Positions 27,355 through 36,797 are shown, counted from the first letter of the stretch. The stretch: 64,000 nt of DNA from Sphingomonadales bacterium (GCA_016721875.1 JADKHG010000012.1:1-64000), one strand, 5' to 3'. Notes: generated from the letters alone by a model not told the origin. Made by a program: numbers and translations.

Positions 27355-28293
27355 TCAATTGCCGATGGTCACCCGATCTTCCAACAGCCAAATAAATATC
27401 TCGGGTAGGCGTGTTGCCCATGAATTCTCCTCATGCGCCGCGCCAGCGTAAACTCGGCTCTCCCAGTCGGTGCCCTTCTGCCAGCCACTAACGGCGAGGC
27501 GAGTGTCGACCACTTGCTGATAGGGAGCGTAAAATGCGTCCAGAGTCTCAGTTCCGTGATCCATCCAAAGGCGCCGGCCATTGGGCGTGCCGAGGTGTGA
27601 CGCGAACCAATGATCCCAGATGGCGGTCATTGCCGGGTTCTGTATATCAACCGTACGTGGGTCTATCGCTGGCCAGTGCGAACTGACGCAGCCTGCCCTT
27701 CCATAGACCCTAGGCCGTTTTAGGAAGGCGTAGCAACTCATCAGCCCCCCCATACTTGAACCGATGATCGTGGTGTCGTCACGGCTAGTCTTGGTCCGGA
27801 ATTTCCTATCGACCCACCGCTTCAGCGGACCTGATAACCAAGTGAGATACGCTTCCGAAGCGATTGGTCCACCGGCCATCGCATCCATCTGCGTACGCAA
27901 CTCGGCGGGCGTAGCCAAATAGACATCGAGCGGCAGATACTGTCGGTAACGCGCTGCCCCAGGCGCCCAGATTCCAACGATGATGTGCGGTTCCACCTTG
28001 CCGGTGGCCATCACTGCTAACATCGCCTTGTCCGCCGCCCATACTTTGTTGAATCCCGATTTGGTTGGGTCGAAAAGGTTCTGTGCATCGTGCATGTAAA
28101 CCACCGGGTAGCGGCGCGTAGCTCGGTCATAACCGGGAGGGAGCCAGATTGTCAGGCGCTGTTCTGTTAGACCAGTCGCAGCGACATGCTCATATTCGAC
28201 AAAACGCCCCTTATCGGCCGCTTGCGCAACAAACGATGATGAAACAACCGCTGCAAGCCAAGCTGGCACAAAGGCCCACCACTTGTGCAACAT
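27355..28293 (-). CDS. Exported alpha/beta-hydrolase, putative esterase (esterase D/IroE-like)
   Basis: Starting at the ATG at 28293 the product has 312 residues with a clear signal peptide (MLHKWWAFVPAWLAAVV, cut near AQAAD); a start 16 codons upstream (28341) would hide it. The fold shows RYPVVYMHDAQNLFD, the nucleophile elbow GSSMGG with serine around residue 178, an aspartate in WMDHGTETLD and a histidine in AGAAHEENSW. Relatives cleave carboxyl-ester or siderophore bonds; the substrate here is unknown. It is divergent from the SGNH hydrolase gene. Confidence 0.8.
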   Translation of the reverse strand: MLHKWWAFVPAWLAAVVSSSFVAQAADKGRFVEYEHVAATGLTEQRLTIWLPPGYDRATRRYPVVYMHDAQNLFDPTKSGFNKVWAADKAMLAVMATGKVEPHIIVGIWAPGAARYRQYLPLDVYLATPAELRTQMDAMAGGPIASEAYLTWLSGPLKRWVDRKFRTKTSRDDTTIIGSSMGGLMSCYAFLKRPRVYGRAGCVSSHWPAIDPRTVDIQNPAMTAIWDHWFASHLGTPNGRRLWMDHGTETLDAFYAPYQQVVDTRLAVSGWQKGTDWESRVYAGAAHEENSWATRLPEIFIWLLEDRVTIGN

Positions 28294-28439
28294 CGACGCC
28301 AAAATCCTTTCTTTGCTGCTGACGTAGTCCAAACCGACCATAGAGTCTTACTACATACGTATACGTCCAATTCAGACTGCCCAACTTCCATGCTCCATGA
28401 TACTGTCCCGTCGGGGTTAAAACAGGGGGAGCGACCGCT

Positions 28440-29246
28440 ATGACACATCGCAGACTTTGGCCTTTCGGCGTGATGCTGGGCATCGGCATCGCAACACCTG
28501 CTCTTTCAAACCCAGCGGCATTAGCACCAACTCACTTTAACTCCGAAATTCCGACTGAAAGGCTCGACTATTGGCAAAAGCGAGCGGCCGAAATCGATCA
28601 GCAACTGGCCAGCAAACAGAGTCTGAAGCCAGTCCGGCTGGTCTTCGTTGGAGATTCGATTACCGATTTCTGGCACCTCGACGCCAATCCTTGGTTTCAT
28701 GGGAAATATTGTGGACAAGCGATATGGAATGAGAGCTTCGATGGGGCGGTGCCGGCGCAGACGGCGCTCAACCTAGGTGTTTCGGGAGACCGCATCGAGC
28801 ACGTCCTCCACCGGCTGTTGCCTATTGCTCAAGGCGGCGAAGGATGGCTGGACAGGCACGATTTGCAGCCCGACACGATTTTCGTCATGCTTGGCATCAA
28901 CAACTCGTTCGATAGCGAAGACCCTGCAACTACGAGTCTCTACAAAGGTGTGCTGGCAGTGGTGGCACGCATTCACGAACGAAAGCCAAAAGCGCGAATC
29001 GTTATTCAGTCCCTGCTGCCGACCGACGACGATTTGAAAAACCGTAATCTGGTTATTCCCGTAAACGACCTGCTAAGCAGCTTTGCGGCAAATGCCGAGG
29101 GGATCGAATATCTCGATCTTTATCCATCGTTCGTCGATGATGACGGCGCACAGCGGCGCAACCTTTTCAATGATAGCTTACATCCAAGCCGCGACGGCTA
29201 TAGCGTCTGGCGCGATCGGTTGACCGAGTTTCTTCGTACCGGATAG
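28440..29246 (+). CDS. Exported SGNH/GDSL-type hydrolase
   Basis: 268 residues with a signal peptide (cut near TPALSNP). The SGNH blocks are complete: GDSIT at 71-75 (serine nucleophile), glycine in LGVSGDRIEHVL, asparagine in MLGINNS, and the catalytic D..H pair in NDSLHPSRDG near the C terminus. It resembles the platelet-activating-factor acetylhydrolase beta-type members, which deacylate lipids or sugars. With the divergent esterase it forms a two-enzyme exported hydrolase pair sharing a 146-base promoter region. Confidence 0.87.
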   Translation: MTHRRLWPFGVMLGIGIATPALSNPAALAPTHFNSEIPTERLDYWQKRAAEIDQQLASKQSLKPVRLVFVGDSITDFWHLDANPWFHGKYCGQAIWNESFDGAVPAQTALNLGVSGDRIEHVLHRLLPIAQGGEGWLDRHDLQPDTIFVMLGINNSFDSEDPATTSLYKGVLAVVARIHERKPKARIVIQSLLPTDDDLKNRNLVIPVNDLLSSFAANAEGIEYLDLYPSFVDDDGAQRRNLFNDSLHPSRDGYSVWRDRLTEFLRTG

Positions 29247-29357
29247 CGCGCGTTTAAGTTCGATTTTGAGCGCAATGGCATCCAACGCTAATTTCCACTT
29301 TGCAATACATTAGAGCCATTGAGCGAAGAAACATTGGTTGGCGCCTTCCCACCAAAA

Positions 29358-29379
29358 CCCTCCCCTAAAACAGGGAGGG
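29358..29379. terminator. GC-rich stem-loop between SGNH hydrolase and ompA-like gene
   Basis: CCCTCCC and GGGAGGG form a perfect 7-base stem with an 8-base loop, between two convergent genes. The tract after it on the plus strand (CTTCAAGTTT) is only weakly T-rich, so it may be a bidirectional terminator or a REP-type hairpin. Confidence 0.45.
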
Positions 29380-29406
29380 CTTCAAGTTTCCAACTAAATT
29401 GCCTTC

Positions 29407-30279
29407 CTACAACCCATCCACACTCTTGCTAACCAGCACATTCACCGAAACGCGGCGGTTTTGGGCTTTGCCTTCTTCGGTGTCGTTGCTCGCCAGCGGG
29501 TCGGATTCGGCCATGCCGGTGGGGGTCAGCATGCGATATGGTTTCCAGCGGCAGGCCTGTTGCAGATGGTTGATCACGCTGCTGGCGCGCTTTTCGCTTA
29601 GCGTCTGGTTATACTCCTCGCTGCCGACGGAATCGGTATAGCCGACGACCAGCATCAGCGCGTTGTCAGTGGCCTCGGCCTGTGCGGCGGTGGCGCACAA
29701 TTCGGATTTGGCACCGGGCGACAGCACAGTCTTGCCAGTGTCGAAATAGACGTTGGTTGTGCCCTTGATATTATATTTGTCGATGTCGCCCATGCGTCCG
29801 CGCAATGCCTCGGTCGCGGCGGTTTGTTGGGCAAATTGCTCTTCGGTGCCAGTGCGGATCATGTTCGCGGTTTTCAGGTCGCCATTGCGGAAACTGATCT
29901 GGCTGGCGAGCAGACCGTCGCTCCATTGCAGGGTTTTGACGGTCACAGGCAGGCCGTTGAGCAAGGCTGCACTTCCCAGCTTGCTGCGCCCGCCGAACAG
30001 GCCGCTGCTGGTCTTTACCTTGGTCGTCTGGTTGTAATTGATAAGCGTGCTGCCGCCGTCGGGAGTGACGACCTTGATCTTGTCTTCGCTGCGTCCGGAA
30101 ATGATGCCTTTGATTTCGGGACCCTTGGTCATCGTTGAAGGATCAGGAACCAAAGGCGTGCCTTCGACTACGATATTGGGATTGTCCTGATCCTGCTGGG
30201 CAGTGACGCTGACGGGTGCGGTAACGGCGATGCTGGCGAGCAGCAGGGCCGCGCCGGTCCTTCTGGAAATTTTGTGCAT
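29407..30279 (-). CDS. OmpA family peptidoglycan-binding protein
   Basis: 290 residues with a signal peptide (cut near TAQQD). The middle, about residues 50-130, looks like a small beta domain (GIISGRSEDKIKVVTPDGG). The C-terminal OmpA domain, from about residue 170, carries VYFDTGKTVLSP, the VVGYTDSVGSEEYNQTLSEKRA motif and NRRVSVNV, which bind peptidoglycan. There is no transmembrane barrel, so it is a periplasmic or surface-associated wall-binding protein. Confidence 0.85.
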   Translation of the reverse strand: MHKISRRTGAALLLASIAVTAPVSVTAQQDQDNPNIVVEGTPLVPDPSTMTKGPEIKGIISGRSEDKIKVVTPDGGSTLINYNQTTKVKTSSGLFGGRSKLGSAALLNGLPVTVKTLQWSDGLLASQISFRNGDLKTANMIRTGTEEQFAQQTAATEALRGRMGDIDKYNIKGTTNVYFDTGKTVLSPGAKSELCATAAQAEATDNALMLVVGYTDSVGSEEYNQTLSEKRASSVINHLQQACRWKPYRMLTPTGMAESDPLASNDTEEGKAQNRRVSVNVLVSKSVDGL

Positions 30280-30509
30280 AGAGCTACTCCTTCAAGCTGC
30301 CCCCGCGAGGAAACGCCTTTGCCCCCGAACCTTGCTGGCAGATGAACGAGTGCAGCAAAAGCGGCGGTTTTGCGGATGGTTTGAGCGCGGCGTGCGGCAA
30401 AGCGATAGGACGCAAGCCGCGCGGTTGCCGCTAGCCGATTTGGCACCTGCGCTGCGATTTGCTAGCGAAGCGCCAACACATAGATTCGAAAAATAGGGAC
30501 AAGCACGCC

Positions 30510-31250
30510 ATGCGCAAACTGATCGCGGGAAACTGGAAAATGAACGGGCTATCGGCGGACCTGGGCGCGATTGAGGCGATTGCCTCGGCGGTTGCCGGGC
30601 ATAGCGGAGTTGATACCGCGCTGTGCCTGCCTGCGACTCTGGTTGGACCAGCGGCCACACGTCTGCCCGGCTATGCGATTGGTGGGCAAGATTGCCACAT
30701 GGCGGTGTCTGGCGCGCATACCGGGTGTGTTTCCGCAGCCATGCTCGCCGATGCTGGCGCAAAGCTGACCATTGTCGGCCATAGCGAACGCCGTGCGGCA
30801 CAGGGTGAAAGCGATGCCGATGTGCGCGGCAAGGCCAGTGCGGCACGCGCAGCGGGGCTCAATGCCATCGTCTGCGTTGGCGAGACCGAGGCAGAACGCG
30901 ACGCAGGGCAAGCCGAAAGCGTTGTGCTTGGCCAATTGCAAGGCTCGCTTCCCGATGATGCCAATGGCAGCTGGCTCTCGGTTGCCTATGAACCCGTCTG
31001 GGCGATCGGCACCGGGCGGATCCCCTCGATCGACGATGTCACGGCCATGCATGACGCGATCCGGAATGCGCTGGTCGCACGCTTTGGCGAAGGCGGGGCG
31101 GCGATCCGTATTCTTTATGGAGGATCGATGAACGGCGACAATGCAGCCGTCTTGCTGACGGTGGCCAATGTCGATGGCGGGCTAATCGGCGGGGCGAGCT
31201 TGAGTGCGGAGAAGTTTTTGCCGATTGTTGAGGCAGCGGCTGCGGCTTGA
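30510..31250 (+). CDS. tpiA: Triosephosphate isomerase
   Basis: Interconverts dihydroxyacetone phosphate and glyceraldehyde 3-phosphate. From the ATG at 30510 (MRKLIAGNWKMNG) it has 246 residues. Catalytic lysine in NWKMNG, histidine in IVGHSERR, glutamate in AYEPVWAIGTG and the phosphate-binding YGGSMN and GGASLS loops are all present. An in-frame start 17 codons upstream lacks homology and is rejected. secG follows after 73 bases on the same strand. Confidence 0.97.
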   Translation: MRKLIAGNWKMNGLSADLGAIEAIASAVAGHSGVDTALCLPATLVGPAATRLPGYAIGGQDCHMAVSGAHTGCVSAAMLADAGAKLTIVGHSERRAAQGESDADVRGKASAARAAGLNAIVCVGETEAERDAGQAESVVLGQLQGSLPDDANGSWLSVAYEPVWAIGTGRIPSIDDVTAMHDAIRNALVARFGEGGAAIRILYGGSMNGDNAAVLLTVANVDGGLIGGASLSAEKFLPIVEAAAAA

Positions 31251-31323
31251 ATTATTGCTGAAGCCCCCCTATGTGGGCCGCGAAGAGCAGCATGCTCGCT
31301 GAAACATAAAGCAGGTTTTCAAA

Positions 31324-31701
31324 ATGGGTCTTTTCCACTTCCTTATCGTCGTCCAGGGCATCATTGCCGCCGCATTGGTCGGTGTCATCCTGATGCAGCG
31401 TTCCAAAGGTGGTGGCCTTGGCATGGGTGGAAGCCCTGCTGGCCTGTTGTCGGCACGCGGTGCCGCAGACTTTTTGACCCGCACCACCACGGTGCTGGCG
31501 ACACTGTTCATCCTGCTGTCGATCTCGCTTGCTTTCGTCGCCGCGCGTGAGGGCAGCCCGTCGAAGATTGACGACAGTCTGCAACGCACCGCGCCTGCAC
31601 AAGCCCCAGCACAGACGGCCCCTGCCGCTGCGGAAGGGGCCGCGCCCGCCGCCGCTCCGGCAACTGCACCCAAGGGTGACGAAGTTCCGCTCGATAAATA
31701 A
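31324..31701 (+). CDS. secG: Protein-export membrane protein SecG
   Basis: Small subunit of the SecYEG translocon. The 125 residues show two membrane helices (about 3-22 and 55-73) with the conserved loop QRSKGGGLGMGGSP between them, then an alanine/proline-rich tail of about 45 residues that is typical of alphaproteobacterial SecG. Confidence 0.95.
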   Translation: MGLFHFLIVVQGIIAAALVGVILMQRSKGGGLGMGGSPAGLLSARGAADFLTRTTTVLATLFILLSISLAFVAAREGSPSKIDDSLQRTAPAQAPAQTAPAAAEGAAPAAAPATAPKGDEVPLDK

Positions 31702-31702
31702 G

Positions 31703-31782
31703 CGACGCATTCGCGTCGGATAGCGACTTATCCCAAAATAAATTTCGCTTTTGCGGAGTCGGCCCCTTGCCGAATCCGGCAA
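31703..31782 (+). other. Two hairpins between secG and pyrG
   Basis: CGACGC-ATTC-GCGTCG at 31703-31718 begins just after the secG stop, and TTGCCG-AATC-CGGCAA at 31767-31782 ends 24 bases before pyrG. Both have six-base perfect stems and four-base loops. Neither is followed by a T run, so they may be processing or attenuation structures rather than classical terminators. Confidence 0.35.
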
Positions 31783-31805
31783 AGGTAGCTTAGGCCTTTT
31801 CTCCC

Positions 31806-33441
31806 ATGGCGCGGTACATATTCATAACCGGCGGCGTGGTCTCCTCGCTTGGCAAAGGTCTTATGGCAGCTTCACTGGCTGCTCTTTTGCAGGCGCGTGG
31901 CTATAAGGTCCGTATCCGGAAATTCGATCCCTATCTCAATGTCGATCCGGGTACGATGTCGCCCTATCAGCATGGCGAAGTCTATGTGACCGACGATGGT
32001 GCGGAAACCGATCTCGACCTTGGCCATTATGAACGCTTCACCGGCGTGTCGGCGCGGCAATCGGACAATGTAACCTCTGGGCGCATTTACCGCGATATCA
32101 TCGCCAAGGAACGGCGTGGCGACTATCTGGGCGCGACGGTGCAGGTCATCCCGCACGTCACCAACGAGATCAAGGAATTCGCCCAGACCGATGTCGATGA
32201 TCTGGATTTCGTTCTGTGCGAAATCGGCGGCACCGTGGGCGATATCGAATCGCTGCCCTTTATCGAGGCGATCCGTCAGATGCGCAACGATCTGGGTCGT
32301 GACCGCACGGTGTTCATCCATGTGACTTTGGTGCCCTATATTGCGGCTGCTGGTGAGTTGAAGACCAAGCCGACCCAGCACAGCGTAAAGGAACTGACCG
32401 CGCTGGGCGTGCAGCCTGACATATTGCTTTGCCGCTGCGAGCATCCGCTGCCCGAAGGTGAACGCGCGAAAATCGCGGCCTTCTGCAATGTACGCAAAGA
32501 GGCGGTCATTCCGGCGCTTGATGCGAAATCAATCTATGCCGTCCCGCTGCAATATCACGCCGAGGGGTTGGACTATGAGGTGTTGCGCGCCTTTGGTATT
32601 ACCCCCGGTGTCGCACCTGATCTACGCCGGTGGGAGGATATTCTCGACCGCCAGCAAAATCCCGAGGGCGAAGTCACCATCGGCGTGGTCGGCAAATATG
32701 TCGGGCTCGCCGATGCCTATAAGTCATTGAACGAAGCGCTCGCGCATGGTGGCTTCGCCAACCGGGTAAAGGTTAACGTCAAATGGATCGACGCGGAACT
32801 GTTTGAACAGGGTGACAGCGATATAACCGCAGCACTGGAACCGATGCACGCAATCCTTGTCCCCGGTGGTTTTGGCGAACGGGGATCGGAGGGCAAGATT
32901 GCCGCAGTGCGCTTTGCCCGTGAACGTAAAGTGCCGTTCTTTGGTATTTGTCTGGGAATGCAGATGGCGTGTATCGAAGGCGCGCGGAATACTGCAGGGA
33001 TCGCCGATGCCTCCTCGACCGAATTTGGCCCGACCAACGAACCCGTTGTCGGCATCATCACCGAATGGATGACCGAAGAAGGATTGCAAACCCGCGAAGC
33101 TGGCGGCGACCTTGGCGGCACAATGCGCTTGGGGGCATATGAAGCGCGGCTGACGGGCAACAGCCATGTCGCGGGAGTCTATGGCGCCAATGTGATTTCG
33201 GAACGCCACCGCCACCGCTATGAAGTCAACGGTGCCTATAAGGAGCCGCTGGAAAAGGGCGGATTGATATTCTCAGGTATGTCGCCTGACGGGCTGTTAC
33301 CCGAAATCGTCGAACGCCCCTGACCATCCATGGTTCATCGGCGTGCAGTTCCACCCTGAGCTGAAATCAAAACCCTTCGACCCGCACCCTTTATTTGCGA
33401 GCTTCATTGAAGCTGCGGTCGAGCAGAGCCGGTTGGTTTAA
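31806..33441 (+). CDS. pyrG: CTP synthase (frame broken before the C-terminal amidotransferase triad)
   Basis: Converts UTP to CTP using glutamine. The synthase domain (FITGGVVSSLGKG, KFDPYLNVDPGTMSP, DDGAETDLDLGHYERF) and the amidotransferase cysteine (GICLGMQMA) are present. In the given sequence a stop at 33321 follows VERP, but removing one C of the CCCC run at 33317-33320 continues as DHPWFIGVQFHPELKSKPFDP to the stop at 33441, restoring the histidine and glutamate of the triad and the normal length of about 545 residues. An essential gene with a homopolymer indel suggests a sequence error. Confidence 0.93.
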
Positions 33442-33473
33442 TTCCAAATAATAGGATCAAAAACACTCGCCAC

Positions 33474-33489
33474 CCCCGCGGAAGCGGGG
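33474..33489. terminator. Hairpin between convergent pyrG and hsp20
   Basis: CCCCGC-GGAA-GCGGGG forms a six-base GC stem with a GGAA tetraloop, placed between the convergent ends of pyrG and hsp20. It could serve as a bidirectional terminator; there is no strong T run, and similar hairpins occur as dispersed repeats in related genomes. Confidence 0.45.
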
Positions 33490-33520
33490 ATGACGAATAT
33501 CATGGTGTTAACGGTAGCGC

Positions 33521-34003
33521 TTAAGCGGCCTTGCCGCCCTTTTTCTTCGCTTCGTCATGCTCGATCACGGTCGGTCCGGTGTTGCCGCCGATCATGATCT
33601 TGCGCGGTTTCAGTTCTTCGGGGATCTGACGCTCAAGCGTTACCGACAGCAAACCATCGGCGAGGTCGGCATCCTTCACGAAGACATGGTCCGCGAGCTG
33701 GAAGCGGCGTTCGAAATTGCGGTTGGCAATGCCAAGGTGCAGGAAATCGCGGTTATCATTGCCTTCGGTCGCCTTTGCGCCGGAAACGATCAGCAAATTC
33801 TGCTGTGCGGTGATGTCGATTTCCTCGGGCTTGAAGCCTGCGACGGCAATCGTCACCAGATATGTGTTTTCCTCGATACGTTCGATGTTGAACGGAGGAT
33901 AATTGTCGCCCTGCGCAGAACGGCCAGCATTTTCGAGCAGATCGAACAGACGGTCGAAGCCCACAGTGGTGCGGCGATAGGGGGTGAAATCAAAACGGTT
34001 CAT
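33521..34003 (-). CDS. hsp20: Small heat-shock protein (Hsp20/alpha-crystallin)
   Basis: Holds unfolding proteins in a refoldable state. From the ATG at 34003 it has 160 residues: an N-terminal FDFTPYRRTTVGFDRLFDLL segment typical of the IbpA class, the alpha-crystallin domain (about 35-130, with NTYLVTIAVAGF and ADGLLSVTLER) and a C-terminal IxI-like stretch. A good ribosome site (AGGAG) lies 8-12 bases upstream and appears to be masked by an RNA hairpin. A sigma-32-type promoter precedes it, so heat control is expected at two levels. Confidence 0.94.
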   Translation of the reverse strand: MNRFDFTPYRRTTVGFDRLFDLLENAGRSAQGDNYPPFNIERIEENTYLVTIAVAGFKPEEIDITAQQNLLIVSGAKATEGNDNRDFLHLGIANRNFERRFQLADHVFVKDADLADGLLSVTLERQIPEELKPRKIMIGGNTGPTVIEHDEAKKKGGKAA

Positions 34004-34090
34004 GGCAAATTCTCCTTTGAGCAATCTACAATAGGAAGCCCGCAAAACGGCGCTTCGGTGGTTGTCTGGAAACCCTCTCGGCGTTTCCGA
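34004..34090 (-). promoter_or_regulatory. ROSE-like RNA thermometer in the hsp20 leader
   Basis: On the minus strand the leader folds into three hairpins: GGAAAC/GTTTCC; GAAGC-(bulged G)-CCG pairing with CGG-GCTTC around a TTTTG loop; and, next to the start, TTGCT facing AGGAG of the ribosome site across a three-base loop. The UUGCU/AGGAG pairing, with a G facing G, is the hallmark of ROSE thermometers in alpha- and gammaproteobacterial small heat-shock genes. Warming would melt the last hairpin and free the ribosome site. Drawn by hand, not computed. Confidence 0.6.
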
Positions 34091-34096
34091 AAAACC

Positions 34097-34124
34097 AGAT
34101 GGGGGCTTTGCGCAAAAGTTCAAG
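34097..34124 (-). promoter_or_regulatory. Sigma-32 (RpoH) type promoter of hsp20
   Basis: On the minus strand, CTTGAA (34124-34119) and CCCATCT (34103-34097) are separated by 15 bases, a close match to the heat-shock promoter consensus CTTGAA-N11..15-CCCATNT. Transcription would start near 34090 and give a leader of about 87 bases. Confidence 0.75.
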
Positions 34125-34426
34125 GCCGCCGGATATATCCGCGCGGCCCCGAGATTGCTTTTTATTTGATGCGACCGGCGCAGGCTTCAGCCTTGCTGCT
34201 GGTTTCGCAAACCCCCTGAACCCTTGGCCATTTTCAAAATGTGCCAGAATCAGCGGCTCCTGTTCGCCCTTTGCGGGTAGCAATGCAATCGCGATGCCGC
34301 TCGCTTCGACGCTTTCTTGCGCACTGTGACAATGCAGCAACAATAATGTAATAATCATCGCGCCTTGCTAGTCACCCGCCAAAACCCTAAGAGCGGCAAC
34401 GCGATGCCCGTCGAGACCAGAGTTAT
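34125..34426. other. Gap between hsp20 promoter and lolC/E
   Basis: About 300 bases without a convincing gene. A minus-strand frame from 34358 to 34026 begins with a short hydrophobic stretch (MIITLLLLHC), but it runs through the sigma-32 promoter and the hsp20 leader and has no recognisable domain, so it is not called. The right side should hold the lolC/E promoter. Confidence 0.4.
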
Positions 34427-35676
34427 ATGATCCTGAACCGTTATGAACGCATGGTCGCCCGCCGCTATCTGCTGCCGGGCAAAGGCGAGGGGTTCATTTT
34501 CCTTGTTGCTACGATCAGTCTGGTTGCTGTTGCCTTGGGGGTTGCAGCCCTGATCATTGTGATGAGCGTGATGAACGGCTTTCGCGCTGAGTTGTTTGAC
34601 AAGATTGTCGGGCTGAACGGCCATGCCGTGGTGCAAGGCTATAACGGGCGGCTCGCCGACTGGCGCAATGTGCTGAAGGATGTGAAGGCAACACCCGGCG
34701 TGACCGAGGCATCGCCCCTGATCGAGCAGCCGCTGCTTGCCACGCATAATGGCCGGGTGGAAGCAATCATGACCCGAGGCATGCTGGTTTCCGATATCCT
34801 GAGAACCCGACACTGAAGGGCAAGACCATCGACGGTGATTTGCGCCTGTTGCGGCCGGGAAGCGGGCGGGTGGCAATTGGTTCGCGGCTCGCGCAAAATT
34901 TGGGTGCGCGGGTTGGACAGCAATTGACGATCATAAATCCGCAGGGCCGGGCAACGCCCTTTGGCAATGTCCCGCGTGAAATATCCTACGAAATCTCTGC
35001 GATCTTTGAGGTTGGCGTCTACGACTATGACAAGGCCTTTGTCATCATGCCGATCGAGGATGCACAGCTGCTCATGCTGATGGATGACGAGATCGGGATG
35101 ATCGAGTTGACGACAGAGGATGCCGATGATGTGAACCGCATCCTCGCTCCGCTTGCTCCCAAAATCGCCGACAAGGCGCTGATTGTCGATTGGAAAAGCA
35201 TGAACGCCTCATTGTTCGAGGCGCTGGCGATTGAGCGAGTGGCGATGTTTGTCGTACTCTCGATCATTGTACTGGTCGCGGTTTTCAACATCCTGTCATC
35301 ACTGATCATGCTCGTACGCGCCAAGACACGCGATATCGCGATCCTGCGGACGATGGGCGCCTCACGGCAATCGCTTTTAAAGATTTTCGTAACCGTCGGT
35401 CTGTTGATCGGCACAGCGGGGATGGTGGCCGGGGTCATTTTGGGCTTTGTCTTCCTATTCTTCCGCCAAGGAATTGTGACCGCGATCCAATATGTGACCG
35501 GTCTGGAATTGTGGGACCCGTCGATCCGTTTCCTAACCGAACTGCCATCGCGAACCGATCCTTTCGAAGTGTTGGCAATCTGCTCGCTTGCCGTGCTGTT
35601 CAGCTTCTTGGCTACGCTGTATCCGGCCTTTAAGGCGGCGGGGACCGATCCGGTACAGGTGTTGCGCTATGAGTAA
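34427..35676 (+). CDS. Lipoprotein-releasing ABC transporter permease LolC/LolE (frame broken)
   Basis: Inner-membrane subunit of the LolCDE complex that extracts lipoproteins toward the outer membrane. N-terminal helix (LVAVALGVAALIIVMSVMNGFRAE, about 25-48), a periplasmic MacB-type domain, then three helices and the typical FtsX-domain ending ATLYPAFKAAGTDPVQVLRYE. The frame breaks near 34801: MLVSDI is followed by out-of-frame sequence, while ENPTLKGKTIDGDLRLL continues one frame over. Restoring one G (CTGGAG for CTGAG) gives about 416 residues. The end overlaps the lolD start by eight bases. Confidence 0.88.
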
Positions 35677-36215
35677 GATTATCGCCCGGATGACCGATGT
35701 ACGCCGCAGCTTCACGCAAGGTGACGTCACGATCGAAGTGCTGCGCGGGGTCAACCTGGCCATTGGCGAGGGCGAACTTGTTGCATTGCTAGGGCCATCA
35801 GGCACTGGCAAGTCAACATTGCTGCAGGCGCTGGGTTTGCTCGAAGGCGGCTTTACCGGTTCGATCATGATCGATGGTGAGGAAACCTTTGGGCTTGGCC
35901 CCGACAAAAGCACGGTGGTCCGTCGTGAAAAGCTGGGATTTGTTTATCAGTTTCACCATTTGCTGCCCGATTTCGATGCGCTCGAAAATGTGATGTTGCC
36001 GCAGTTGATCATGGGAATCGATCCAGACGGCGCGCGTGACCGGGCATCCTTGCTGCTGTCCACATTGGGGTTGGGCGAAAGGTTGGTACACCGGCCGTCC
36101 CAACTTTAATCTGGTGCGCAGCCAAGGTTCGGCAGCCTTGGTCGCGACCCACAATGAACGGCTCGCGGCCAAGATGGATCGAATTGTTCGGCTGCACGAT
36201 GGTACTTTGGGCTGA
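35669..36215 (+). pseudogene. lolD: LolD ABC-transporter ATPase with an internal gap removing the signature and Walker B motifs
   Basis: ATPase partner of the preceding permease. The N-terminal part is intact, with Walker A GPSGTGKST (about residues 43-51) and the Q loop (VYQFHHLLPDF). After HRPSQL the reading stops at 36109; in another frame NLVRSQGSAALVATHNERLAAKMDRIVRL follows at once and ends at 36215, with the H loop. The roughly 45 residues between them (signature SGGEQQR and Walker B LADEPT in relatives) are missing, so about 130 bases are absent. As given it cannot hydrolyse ATP. Either the assembly dropped a segment or this copy is dead. Confidence 0.8.
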
Positions 36216-36253
36216 CAAAGGCGTAATATCCCGACGATTTGAGGAGGAATCGC

Positions 36254-36787
36254 ATGTCCAATCTGATCGCCGCTTTTGTTTTGGCGTTGCAGTCGACGCC
36301 AACCACAATCCCGCCGCCGATTGCCTGTGCAGGCTCCAATTTCAGCCAATTTGATTTCTGGATTGGCGAATGGGATGTTTATCCAAATGGTACGAACACA
36401 CTTATCGCTCACAGCAAGATCGAAAAGCTCTATGGCGGCTGTGCAATCCGTGAAAACTGGATGCCGTTAAAGGGGTTAGGCGGCGGTAGTCTGAACAGTT
36501 ACGACCCCGAGACCGAGCGTTGGCACCAGACATGGGTGGGATCGGCACCCGGTCGTGTTGAATTTGAGGGAGGCTATACCGGAGGCAATATGGTGCTCAC
36601 TGGCATGTGGGCGAATGTTAACGGACCCAATCAGGATGCGCTTATCCGCATGATATATTCCCCGCAAACAGATGGCTCGGTCAGGCAGCATGGCGAACAA
36701 TCGATCGACCATGGTTTGACTTGGACCACCAGTTTCGACTTCATCTATCGCAAACGCCAAACCCTGAGCAGCAAACAGGCGCAATAA
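36254..36787 (+). CDS. Small exported protein, DUF1579-like
   Basis: 177 residues from the ATG at 36254, which has a strong ribosome site (GAGGAGG). A short hydrophobic signal (LIAAFVLALQS) is followed by the hallmark FDFWIGEWDVYPNG around residues 38-51 and a predicted beta-barrel-like fold (RENWMPLKGLGGGSLNSYD, WHQTWVGSAPG). Relatives are uncharacterised. The gene is separated by 10 bases from glutathione peroxidase and is probably co-transcribed with it. Confidence 0.7.
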   Translation: MSNLIAAFVLALQSTPTTIPPPIACAGSNFSQFDFWIGEWDVYPNGTNTLIAHSKIEKLYGGCAIRENWMPLKGLGGGSLNSYDPETERWHQTWVGSAPGRVEFEGGYTGGNMVLTGMWANVNGPNQDALIRMIYSPQTDGSVRQHGEQSIDHGLTWTTSFDFIYRKRQTLSSKQAQ

Positions 36788-36797
36788 GGAGCAAGCT

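Noticed and set aside
30459..30509. Upstream extension of tpiA by 17 codons
   Set aside because: The added residues are not conserved in triosephosphate isomerases, and the ATG at 30510 gives the usual start KLIAGNWKMNG.
34026..34358. Minus-strand frame of 110 codons beginning with a hydrophobic stretch
   Set aside because: It runs through the sigma-32 promoter and the hsp20 leader, has no domain or ribosome site, and its codon pattern looks like read-through of non-coding sequence.
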